Of a DNA stretch of 23,342 bases, positions 1-6,295 are shown piece after piece. The translations under genes were made by a program, and so were the position numbers. The notes under the pieces were generated by a model, which searched no databases, was not told the DNA's origin, and worked only from the letters and a program-made list of their open reading frames with translations. The DNA lies in the NCBI GenBank assembly GCA_023395775.1, contig JAEWYA010000004.1, forward strand, positions 1 to 23,342, read 5' to 3'. This stretch comes from Bacillota bacterium (GTDB lineage Bacteria > Bacillota > Clostridia > Oscillospirales > Oscillospiraceae). Within the stretch, counting starts at the first letter, position 1; every line of letters begins with the position of its first letter.

Positions 1-5
1 GACAT
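1..5 (-). CDS. First codon of an off-window gene
   Basis: Only the ATG and two further bases of this minus-strand gene are inside the window. A GGAGGGAGGG purine run lies about 8 nt before the ATG, and a consensus promoter lies about 75 nt further upstream. That arrangement makes a real, well expressed gene likely, but the product cannot be read from here. Confidence 0.6.
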
Positions 6-53
6 TTATATTTCCCTCCCTCCAGAATGCCGGGAAAACCGCAGCACTTAAGG

Positions 54-68
54 GCCATAATTTATGGC
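54..68 (-). promoter_or_regulatory. Palindrome in the 5' leader
   Basis: A perfect 7-1-7 palindrome (GCCATAA, one base, TTATGGC) begins about 6 nt after the predicted transcription start of the left-edge gene. It could be an operator for a repressor or a 5' mRNA stem that stabilises the transcript. The symmetry is seen directly; the role is inference. Confidence 0.5.
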
Positions 69-80
69 TTTAACAAATCT

Positions 81-109
81 ATTATACCGGCTGATTCGCG
101 GCTTGTCAA
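81..109 (-). promoter_or_regulatory. Consensus sigma-A promoter of the left-edge gene
   Basis: The minus strand carries TTGACA (104-109), exactly 17 bp, then TATAAT (81-86), a 12/12 match to the vegetative consensus. It lies just after the TSCPD gene and drives transcription towards the left edge. Transcription should start near position 74. Confidence 0.9.
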
Positions 110-169
110 GAGAATTTTCCGAAAAGCGACTCAAAGCTCCGGCGGAAAAGCGGGCGGACCCGTCCCTTG

Positions 170-442
170 TCATCTTTCCATTTTTTCCGCCTGCTTGGCC
201 AACTCCCTCTCAAGCCCTTTGGCCAACTGGTCGGGACAAGAGGTGGTCTTAAACCCGCAGCGGATGCCCTTCAGCTTTGCGATGGCCTCCCGAGCGGGCA
301 TTCCCTGTACCAGCGCCGCAATTCCCTGTAGATTGCCGCTGCAGCCACCCAGAACCTCCAGCTTCTCGATCACGTTGTCACTGCTGAGCTGGATTCGCAT
401 TTCCTGAGAGCAGGTGCCCTGGGGACGAAATGTAACTGTCAT
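170..442 (-). CDS. TSCPD-domain protein (TIGR03905-like), 90 aa
   Basis: This is a small protein of unknown function that matches the four-cysteine TSCPD family. Its cysteines are C11, C34, C62 and C69, and the name-giving TSCPD motif is at residues 67-71. The four cysteines suggest metal or Fe-S binding, but that is inference; the same domain is also found appended to some ribonucleotide reductases. I chose the ATG at 442 because GGAAAGG then sits 9 nt upstream. The in-frame ATG at 451 directly abuts the same SD and is less likely. The C-terminal third is a charged helix. The gene follows spo0A at 85 nt with its own candidate promoter, so it need not belong to a sporulation operon. Confidence 0.85.
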   Translation of the reverse strand: MTVTFRPQGTCSQEMRIQLSSDNVIEKLEVLGGCSGNLQGIAALVQGMPAREAIAKLKGIRCGFKTTSCPDQLAKGLERELAKQAEKMER

Positions 443-477
443 ATTCTGCATCCTTTCCGATCTCAATGCTCTGGGAA

Positions 478-506
478 AGGATACCATATCACTGCGGTTT
501 CGTCAA
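478..506 (-). promoter_or_regulatory. Candidate promoter of the TSCPD gene
   Basis: The minus strand shows TTGACG (501-506), 17 bp, then TATCCT (478-483), with TG one base upstream of the -10 hexamer (extended -10). It lies in the gap between spo0A and the TSCPD gene. The -10 is only 4/6, so the call is moderate. Confidence 0.5.
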
Positions 507-527
507 GCGCGCTGTACGTGGAAAATA

Positions 528-1286
528 TCAGGCCACACCGCCGGAGCTCCGGCCTTCCAGCACCAGCCGGTCGGCGATCATGGCAATGAACTCGCTGTTG
601 GTGGGCTTGCCCTTGGTGTTGGAAACCGTATAGCCGAAAAACTTTTGCAGCGTCTCCAGGTCGCCCCGATCCCAGGCCACCTCAATGGCGTGACGGATCG
701 CGCGCTCCACGCGTGACGGCGAAGTGGAAAATCTCCGGGCTACCTCGGGATAGAGAACTTTTGTCACTGCATTGATCACGTCCATATCCTCCACCGCGAT
801 CAAAATGGCTTCCCGCAGATACTGATAACCCTTGATATGGGCGGGGACACCGATCTCGTGGATAATATCGGTCACCATATTTTTCAAACTTTTGGTATGG
901 GAAATGGGTTGAACAGGCCGGCAAACAGAGCGCATCCGATCCAGCAAAGCGCTGTTTTCAAAGGGCTTTGGCATAAAAAAAGCCGCGCCTTTTTCCAAAG
1001 CCTCCGCCACCACCTGTTCCGTAAAGAATGAAGAAACCATGATTGTACGCACTGGCAGTTCCTCCCTGCGGATCTGCTCCAGCACGCCAAAGCCATCCAA
1101 CTCGGGAAGCACCACATCCAACAGCAGCAGGTCCGGGGTCCGCTCCCGGACCTGCTGAAGAGCACTCTTCCCGTCGCCCACGCTGGCGACCACTGTGAAT
1201 TCTCCGGTCTGTTCGATTGTCTCCCGCAGCATAGCGCGGTAGCTATCGTTCGCGTCGGCCACGATCACTTTCCTGCAGATCTCCAT
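528..1286 (-). CDS. spo0A: Stage 0 sporulation protein A, master response regulator
   Basis: Spo0A is the phosphorelay-controlled transcription factor that commits the cell to sporulation. Residues 5-120 are a receiver domain: phospho-acceptor D57 in LLLDVVLPELDG, S85 at the switch Ser/Thr position, K107 in PKPF. Residues 135-250 are the Spo0A-specific DNA-binding domain, including HEIGVPAHIKGYQYLREAI and the recognition region around SRVERAIRHAIEVAW, nearly identical to Bacillus. At 252 aa it is slightly shorter than the Bacillus protein (267), mainly in the linker. One oddity is the acidic pocket: ADAN (10-13) where Bacillus has ADDN, so the second Asp is Ala, with another Asp at 14. spoIVB lies immediately upstream, the usual Firmicute order. 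A candidate promoter and 0A-like boxes lie upstream. Confidence 0.97.
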   Translation of the reverse strand: MEICRKVIVADANDSYRAMLRETIEQTGEFTVVASVGDGKSALQQVRERTPDLLLLDVVLPELDGFGVLEQIRREELPVRTIMVSSFFTEQVVAEALEKGAAFFMPKPFENSALLDRMRSVCRPVQPISHTKSLKNMVTDIIHEIGVPAHIKGYQYLREAILIAVEDMDVINAVTKVLYPEVARRFSTSPSRVERAIRHAIEVAWDRGDLETLQKFFGYTVSNTKGKPTNSEFIAMIADRLVLEGRSSGGVA

Positions 1287-1356
1287 AATAAACCCTGTCC
1301 TCCATCTTCATTGAAATTTCCTTCGGTTTCCCAAAAGTTCGGAACACGTTATCTAT

Positions 1357-1385
1357 AATTTAACATAAATGGACAGGGTTTGCAA
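1357..1385 (-). promoter_or_regulatory. Candidate spo0A promoter
   Basis: The minus strand has TTGCAA (1380-1385), 17 bp, then TAAATT (1357-1362), about 70 nt before the spo0A start in an AT-rich gap. Both hexamers are 4/6 matches. I see no clear sigma-H promoter of the Bacillus type. Confidence 0.4.
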
Positions 1386-1414
1386 GATTGAATTGTAAAT
1401 AATTGGTATTTTTA

Positions 1415-1451
1415 TTCGACCCGTTTTGCAGATACTACAGGAAGTTCGGCA
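1415..1451 (-). promoter_or_regulatory. Putative Spo0A (0A) boxes upstream of spo0A
   Basis: TGCCGAA at 1451-1445 on the minus strand fits the 0A-box pattern TGNCGAA. GGTCGAA at 1421-1415 is a one-base variant of TGTCGAA. They start 30 bp apart, about three helical turns, and lie upstream of the candidate promoter. This would fit spo0A autoregulation, known in Bacillus; binding here is inference from short motifs. Confidence 0.4.
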
Positions 1452-1465
1452 AAATCATTTGGTAT

Positions 1466-2509
1466 TCATGTGTTTTTCAACATATTTCGAATAAAAAGGC
1501 CATATCCCCGGGTAGGATCGCCCAGCAAAACATGCGTAACCGCACCAACCAGACGCCCGTCTTGGAGAATTGGCGAGCCGCTCATCCCCTGCACGATGCC
1601 GCCGGTTTTTTCCAAAAGCTCCGGGTCCGTGACGGTGATCAGCAGGTTTCGTCCCGCTGGATCGGTGTTCAGAATCTTTGTGATTTCGATTTCATATTCC
1701 TTCACCGTGTCGCCGTCCACATTTGCCAGAATCGTTGCCTTTCCGGTGTGGACCTGATCGTTCTCCGCCACAGGAAGCGCATTGTCACCGAACCGTTCCA
1801 TCAGCTCCTGATCCGTCAGGGTTCCGAAGACGCCGCTGGAGGTATTGGCGTAGAGACTGCCGGTGTCGCCGGTCAAATCAAAATCGCCCTTCAATTCTCC
1901 CGCCGCGCCCGTCTCGCCGCGCTTCACCGTTTTCACAGTGGAGGGCAGGATAGAACCGGAGGAAAAGGGCATTAGAGCGGCCGTATCTACATCGGTAATA
2001 CCGTGGCCCAGAGCTCCGAAGGTGTTTGTGACCGGGTCGTAAAAGGTCATGGTGCCGATTCCCGCCATGCTGTCACGAATCCAGGCGCCGATGGCGTACT
2101 TTCCGTCGCCGTCGCTGTCGTCAGCGGTGACTCTCAGATCCAGCGTTCTGCTGCCCCGGTGGACTTCCAGCTCTGCGGCCTTGCCCGCCGTGTTCTGGAG
2201 CAGGGATTGAAACTGCTCCGTGGAGGTGACCGTGTTTCCGGCGCACTGGACAATGACGTCCCCGGCAGCCAGACCGCAGGCCTTGGCGGGCGTGTCGCCC
2301 TCCGCCAGCTTCACCACCAGAACACCTCTTGAAAACAATTTAATGCCAACGGTATGCCCCACGGGAATCAGAGTTTGGACGGAAGAGAGGTCCGCTGCCG
2401 CCGTCGGGATTGTCAATGCGGACACAAGCAGCAAAGCCGCCAGTCCAAGCGCCGCGCCGCCCCCGCGGCCACTCTTTGGCTTTTCCGATCTTTCAATCGG
2501 TTCATCCAT
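1466..2509 (-). CDS. spoIVB: SpoIVB signalling serine peptidase (family S55)
   Basis: In Bacillus, SpoIVB is secreted from the forespore into the intermembrane space and cuts SpoIVFA, triggering pro-sigma-K processing. This 347-aa copy has a short charged N-terminus, a membrane anchor or signal at about 19-39, a PDZ domain at about 60-130 and an S55 peptidase domain. The triad can be placed as H169 (ALGHG), D295 and S310 (GMSGSP). The D-to-S spacing of 15 residues equals that of Bacillus D363/S378. The start at 2509 is chosen because AAAGGGG lies 7 nt upstream; the ATG at 2542 lies inside a hairpin and has no SD. It sits directly upstream of spo0A. Confidence 0.95.
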   Translation of the reverse strand: MDEPIERSEKPKSGRGGGAALGLAALLLVSALTIPTAAADLSSVQTLIPVGHTVGIKLFSRGVLVVKLAEGDTPAKACGLAAGDVIVQCAGNTVTSTEQFQSLLQNTAGKAAELEVHRGSRTLDLRVTADDSDGDGKYAIGAWIRDSMAGIGTMTFYDPVTNTFGALGHGITDVDTAALMPFSSGSILPSTVKTVKRGETGAAGELKGDFDLTGDTGSLYANTSSGVFGTLTDQELMERFGDNALPVAENDQVHTGKATILANVDGDTVKEYEIEITKILNTDPAGRNLLITVTDPELLEKTGGIVQGMSGSPILQDGRLVGAVTHVLLGDPTRGYGLFIRNMLKNT

Positions 2510-2520
2510 TGAATCGCCCC

Positions 2521-2556
2521 TTTCTGAAAGCCCGGACCGCACCGGACTTTCAGAAA
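2521..2556 (-). promoter_or_regulatory. Hairpin touching the spoIVB ribosome site
   Basis: The arms TTTCTGAAAG (2521-2530) and CTTTCAGAAA (2547-2556) pair perfectly. After one mismatch, CCGG/CCGG pairs around the 6-nt loop ACCGCA. On the minus-strand RNA the 3' arm contains the first three bases of the spoIVB SD (AAAGGGG, 2523-2517). The stem could limit ribosome access. No T-run follows, so it is not an intrinsic terminator. Confidence 0.6.
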
Positions 2557-2749
2557 AGAAGTCGGCTTTTTAATTTTTTGTGAGTTTACCGACAGAGTTA
2601 CTGTGTGCAAAAGGCCAAATTTTCGCCGTTGAAAAATGCGGCGGCGCTGCCATGGAAACGGTGACCTTCATCAGACACTCGCCGGTTTTCAGAATATCTG
2701 CTGCAAAATCATCTTCTTTCTCCAAAATTTTTAATTTTTTTGCAAAAAC

Positions 2750-2798
2750 CGCAAAAAATTCGCTGAAAAGCCCCTTAACAGGGCTTTCCAGCGAATTT
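2750..2798 (-). terminator. Intrinsic terminator after ftsZ
   Basis: The arms AATTCGCTG and CAGCGAATT pair, then one mismatch, then seven pairs (AAAGCCC/GGGCTTT) around a 7-nt loop. On the minus strand the stem runs into a T-rich tail. It ends the dcw transcript about 70 nt after the ftsZ stop. Confidence 0.9.
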
Positions 2799-2867
2799 CC
2801 GCAAAATTATTTTTTCTCCAACCGCGGTCAGGCGGTTTCAAAAAGGTCCACCGGTTCTTGAGGCGAA

Positions 2868-4028
2868 TCAGTCGTCCCGCTTGTTGAATATCTTGAAGAT
2901 ATCCTCAAACGGATCGTCCTCCGGCTCCTCCGGTTTTGGATCGTCCACCGTACTCAGCGGCTCCGGCACAGCCGCCGTGATCTGCTGTGCCGCTGCCGCA
3001 GGGACGGCGGGGGACGGCGGCACAGCCTGAACCCGCGCAGGCGCCTGAGGCGCGGCGGGCAGCTCTGCGGGGCCCTTTTCAAAGCCCGTGGCAATGACGG
3101 TGACGCGGATCTCGTCGTCCAGGTTCTCATCGAACTGGGCGCCGAAAATCGTGATGGCATCGACGCTGACTGCCTCCTGGACCAAGGACGCAGCCTGCTC
3201 CACTTCCTCAAGACCGATATCCAAGGAGCCGGTGACGTTGATGAGAACGCCATGAGCACCCGCGATGGAAGTTTCCAACAGCGGGCTGGAAATCGCCATT
3301 CTCGCGGCCTCCTCGGCCTTGCCCTTTCCGGCGGCCCGGCCCACACCCATGTGCGCCAAGCCCGCGTTCTTCATGATGGTGGTCACGTCGGCAAAGTCCA
3401 GATTGATGAACCCGGTGTCCCGGATCAGGTCGGAGATGGACTGCACCGCCTGACGCAGCACATCGTCGGCGATCTCGAACGCGTTGGCAAAGGTAATCTT
3501 CTGGTCGGTGGCGTGCTTCAATCGCTCATTGGGGATGATGACAAGAGAATCCACCTTGTCCTTCAGCTCCGCGATGCCCTGCTCCGCCTGCTGCATTCGG
3601 CGGCGGCCCTCAAAGCCGAAGGGCTTGGTTACCACCGCCACGGTCAGGATCTCCATCTCCTTGGCGATCTCCGCCACAATGGGCGCGCCGCCGGTGCCTG
3701 TGCCGCCGCCCATGCCGGCGGTGATAAACACCATGTCAGTGTCCTCCAGCGCTTTGGCAATCTGGCTGCGGCTTTCCTCGGCGGATTTGCGGCCCACCTC
3801 GGGATCAGAACCTGCGCCCTGACCGTGGGTCAGCTTTTCGCCGATCTGAATTTTATAAGTAGCGCTGGACACGTTCAGTGCCTGCTTGTCCGTATTGATG
3901 GCCACAAAGTCCACACCCTTGGTGCCGGAGCGAACCATGCGGTTGACCACGTTGTTGCCTCCGCCGCCGACGCCGATCACCTTAATGTTGACAACGGCGT
4001 CCGGGCCGGTCTCCAATCCAAATGCCAT
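2868..4028 (-). CDS. ftsZ: Cell division GTPase FtsZ
   Basis: FtsZ polymerises with GTP into the cytoplasmic Z-ring that positions septal wall synthesis. The 386-aa protein has the nucleotide-binding start VIGVGGGGNNVVNRM (17-31), the tubulin signature GGGTGTG (107-113) and the T7 loop NLDFADV (209-215), which completes the GTPase site of the next subunit. After the core (about 315) comes a Pro/Ala-rich linker (about 320-365) and a C-terminal peptide (372-386) ending IFKIFNKRDD. That tail lacks the DIPxFLR-type sequence of Bacillus. The start has AGGAGG 8 nt upstream. It is the last gene of the cluster and also has its own promoter at 4113-4141. No ftsA is next to it. Confidence 0.98.
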   Translation of the reverse strand: MAFGLETGPDAVVNIKVIGVGGGGNNVVNRMVRSGTKGVDFVAINTDKQALNVSSATYKIQIGEKLTHGQGAGSDPEVGRKSAEESRSQIAKALEDTDMVFITAGMGGGTGTGGAPIVAEIAKEMEILTVAVVTKPFGFEGRRRMQQAEQGIAELKDKVDSLVIIPNERLKHATDQKITFANAFEIADDVLRQAVQSISDLIRDTGFINLDFADVTTIMKNAGLAHMGVGRAAGKGKAEEAARMAISSPLLETSIAGAHGVLINVTGSLDIGLEEVEQAASLVQEAVSVDAITIFGAQFDENLDDEIRVTVIATGFEKGPAELPAAPQAPARVQAVPPSPAVPAAAAQQITAAVPEPLSTVDDPKPEEPEDDPFEDIFKIFNKRDD

Positions 4029-4112
4029 AGAAGCTGCCTCCTGCTATCGTTCGTATCGGGAAAGTATCCCCACTGGTCGTATCACATGGCGCGTATAAAA
4101 TTATACTCTTTT

Positions 4113-4141
4113 ATAATAAGACACTTTGCCGTCCGGGTCAA
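4113..4141 (-). promoter_or_regulatory. Internal promoter of ftsZ
   Basis: The minus strand has TTGACC (4136-4141), 17 bp, then TATTAT (4113-4118), both 5/6 matches. It lies in the 147-nt AT-rich gap between ftsQ and ftsZ. A second TATAAT-like sequence lies slightly downstream. It would let ftsZ be expressed apart from the long dcw transcript. Confidence 0.8.
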
Positions 4142-4175
4142 GTCTTCCCGAAATTTTTCCGGCAGTTTTTCACTC

Positions 4176-4940
4176 TCAGCTTTTGATAAAAACGTTTTGA
4201 CCGTTGTTTCCTGTCATTCGGATGGTGCCTGTTTCATTGGACTCGATCTTTCCGCTGTCCAGAATCATCTGGAGCGTCCGAAGCTTGTATGGATAGTCCG
4301 CGCCGTAGGGCATCTCCACCCGGAACCGCTCCGCATAGTCCATGCTCAGCACCGTCAGGTCGTCCAGATGGATGGACTGGACCTGTGAGATCATCCCCAT
4401 CTCGTCCAGAGCCTTCATCAGCGCCAGAAGGCTTTCCTGCTGGATACTGCGGTCGGTGGACAGTGCAATGGGGGTGGCCACGGAGGGAACCAGCAGCTCA
4501 CAGCCGTCGATCTTCCCAAGGTCGGCGGCGGCGGACGCCGCCCGCTGCTCCACGATCTTTCCCTCCGGACTCACCAGCCATACGGAGCCCTCCTGCACCA
4601 CAGCCAGCACAGCGTCGCTCTCCGTCACATCGATGGTCAGCGTGTCCGGCAGGATTCGGTTAATGCGCACCTCCGCGATATAGGGCAGTTTTTTCAGGAG
4701 GTCCTCCGCAATGGCGTACTTATTCAGCAAAAACAGATTGTCACCCGCACTCAGGCCGGTAGCTTCGATAATTTCCGACTCTGAATAGTGATTCTCTCCC
4801 GTAATGGTGATTGTATCCACCCGAAAAAACAGCGTCAGTGCAATCACAATGACGACACAGATAGCCAAAACGGACAGCAGCTTATAGAGGAATCCAAACC
4901 TCCCCCGTTTGTGCCGGTTGTAGTTTCTTCGTCTGGCCAT
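4176..4940 (-). CDS. ftsQ: Cell division protein FtsQ/DivIB
   Basis: FtsQ/DivIB is a bitopic divisome protein that binds FtsL and FtsB/DivIC and helps regulate septal peptidoglycan synthesis. The 254-aa protein has a basic cytoplasmic N-terminus (1-16), one membrane span (about 17-40), a POTRA domain (about 41-110, starting FRVDTITITGENHYSESEI) and a beta-rich extracellular domain. GGAG lies about 8 nt before the ATG. It follows murA by 21 nt and precedes ftsZ, the normal dcw order. The sequence is divergent, as usual for this family, so the call rests on topology, POTRA pattern and position. Confidence 0.92.
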   Translation of the reverse strand: MARRRNYNRHKRGRFGFLYKLLSVLAICVVIVIALTLFFRVDTITITGENHYSESEIIEATGLSAGDNLFLLNKYAIAEDLLKKLPYIAEVRINRILPDTLTIDVTESDAVLAVVQEGSVWLVSPEGKIVEQRAASAAADLGKIDGCELLVPSVATPIALSTDRSIQQESLLALMKALDEMGMISQVQSIHLDDLTVLSMDYAERFRVEMPYGADYPYKLRTLQMILDSGKIESNETGTIRMTGNNGQNVFIKS

Positions 4941-4961
4941 CTGCCGTTCTCCAGTCTGTTT

Positions 4962-6230
4962 TTATTCCGCGCCGGGGCTGTCGTCCCGGCGAATATCAGC
5001 GCCCAACGCCTTCAGCGTTTCAGTGATATCCTCATATCCCCGGTCGATGTGTTCCACACCGGAGACGACGGTCTCACCCTCCGCCGCCAGCGCGGCCACA
5101 CACAGCGCCGCGCCGCCCCGCAGGTCTGTGGACCGGACAGTAGCCCCGTGAAGCCGCTCCGCACCGGTGACCACCGCCACCCGGCCGGACACCCGGATAT
5201 CCGCGCCCATACGGGTCAGCTCGTCAACATGGCGGAAGCGGTTCGTAAAAATGTTTTCCTCAAATACCGTGGTGCCCCGGCTTCGGGCCAGCGTGGCCAT
5301 CAAAACGGCCTGCGCGTCGGTGGGAAAACCCGGGTAGGGCGCAGTGTGGATGGGGCGGATTGCCCGCAGCTCCCGTTCCCTGCGGAGGGTGATGCCCCCG
5401 CTGTCCGCGGTTACGGCACAGCCCGCCTCCCGCAGCGCCGCGGTCACGGTGGCAAATAGGCGTTCTTTCGTCCCGGTGAGACGCACCTCTCCTCCCGCGG
5501 CAGCCGCCGCGCAGAGATAGGTCGCCGCCGCGATGCGGTCCGGCATAACCGTATAGGTGCCACCGTGGAGGAATGCGCCGCCCTCCACCGTGACGGTGGA
5601 GGTTCCCGCGCCAAAGACCTTTGCGCCGCATGTACAGAGGTAATTTTGCAGGTCCTCAATCTCCGGCTCCCGGGCGGCATTGCAGATTGAGGTGGTCCCG
5701 ACACCGCCGCAAGCCGCCAGCATCAGGTTCTCCGTAGCCCCCACGCTGGGCAGGCTCAGAATCAGCTCCCGCCCCAAAAGGCGGGGGGCCGTGCAGCAAA
5801 GCCGCCCGCAGTCCTCCCGGATGACGGCCCCCATATCCCTGAGACCCGTCAAATGCAAGTCAATTGGCCTTGGCCCCAGCTCACACCCGCCTGGGTAGCT
5901 CAGGTCCGCCTGACCGCAGCGGGCCAGTATAGCCCCCAAAAAAATGGCGGAGGACCGCATCTCCCGCATCAGTGTATCGGAAATATCACTGCGGTTCAGG
6001 CCGGCCGTATTCACCACCAGCGCGTCTCCCTCCCAACGGGCCTGGCAGCCCAGGTGCCGGAGGATGCGGATGGACGCGTCCACGTCCCGCAGCCGGGGGC
6101 AGCCCCGCAGCACCGTCTCCCCCCGATTCAGGATCGTAGCCGCCAAAATCGGCAGCGCACTGTTCTTCGCGCCCTGCACCTCTATGGAGCCGGAGAGGGT
6201 GCTTCCACCCTTCACGATGATCTGACTCAT
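4962..6230 (-). CDS. murA: UDP-GlcNAc 1-carboxyvinyltransferase MurA
   Basis: MurA transfers enolpyruvate from PEP to UDP-GlcNAc, the first committed cytoplasmic step of peptidoglycan synthesis and the target of fosfomycin. The protein is 422 aa, the normal family size. It opens with the KGG and GAKNSALP elements (K22-N23 bind UDP-GlcNAc). The catalytic loop PGGCELGPRPIDLH places the fosfomycin-sensitive cysteine at C116. The frame stays open upstream to 6593, through murG, but the ATG at 6230 starts the conserved MSQIIVKGG and has GGAGGG 8 nt upstream. A structured 65-nt leader separates it from murG. Many Firmicutes have two MurA paralogues; I cannot tell which type this is. Confidence 0.97.
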   Translation of the reverse strand: MSQIIVKGGSTLSGSIEVQGAKNSALPILAATILNRGETVLRGCPRLRDVDASIRILRHLGCQARWEGDALVVNTAGLNRSDISDTLMREMRSSAIFLGAILARCGQADLSYPGGCELGPRPIDLHLTGLRDMGAVIREDCGRLCCTAPRLLGRELILSLPSVGATENLMLAACGGVGTTSICNAAREPEIEDLQNYLCTCGAKVFGAGTSTVTVEGGAFLHGGTYTVMPDRIAAATYLCAAAAAGGEVRLTGTKERLFATVTAALREAGCAVTADSGGITLRRERELRAIRPIHTAPYPGFPTDAQAVLMATLARSRGTTVFEENIFTNRFRHVDELTRMGADIRVSGRVAVVTGAERLHGATVRSTDLRGGAALCVAALAAEGETVVSGVEHIDRGYEDITETLKALGADIRRDDSPGAE

Positions 6231-6244
6231 ATGCAATTCCCTCC

Positions 6245-6290
6245 GCATACGGAATGGTTCAACAGTCCATCGTATGCAGGGGAAGCCCCC
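6245..6290 (-). promoter_or_regulatory. Tandem hairpins before the murA SD
   Basis: The larger hairpin pairs GCATACG (6245-6251) with CGTATGC (6271-6277) and ATGG (6254-6257) with CCAT (6267-6270), with a 2-nt bulge and 9-nt loop. It ends one base from the SD (CCCTCC on the plus strand, 6239-6244). A second small hairpin, GGGG-AAGC-CCCC, lies at 6279-6290. There is no T-run. The structure fills the murG-murA gap and could tune murA translation or mark an mRNA processing site. Confidence 0.55.
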
Positions 6291-6295
6291 AGAGG

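Larger units (their letters stand above)
2510..2867 (-). other. 358-nt gap between ftsZ and spoIVB
   Basis: This gap holds the ftsZ terminator (2750-2798), an AT-rich stretch and the hairpin next to the spoIVB SD (2521-2556). A minor 6-bp inverted repeat (AACCGC/GCGGTT, 2820-2837) follows the ftsZ stop. I found no confident sigma-G or sigma-F promoter for spoIVB, although one is expected. An open minus-strand frame runs through about 2575-2806 but lacks a start codon with an SD, so I do not call a gene. Confidence 0.7.

Noticed and set aside
27..407. Plus-strand open frame of 126 codons
   Set aside because: It is antisense to the TSCPD gene and the left-edge promoter, has no SD and shows no family pattern.
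540..553. 14-bp perfect palindrome GCCGGAGCTCCGGC near the spo0A stop
   Set aside because: It lies in the spo0A coding end, has no T-run after it, and is short and GC-rich enough to arise by chance. I do not call a terminator.
2575..2861. Open frames on both strands in the ftsZ-spoIVB gap
   Set aside because: The minus frame has no start codon with an SD, and the plus frame starts at a GTG without an SD and runs through the ftsZ terminator. Neither resembles a known family.
3252..4388. Plus-strand open frame of 378 codons
   Set aside because: It is the shadow of ftsZ and ftsQ on the other strand, with composition driven by GC-rich codons, and it has no SD.
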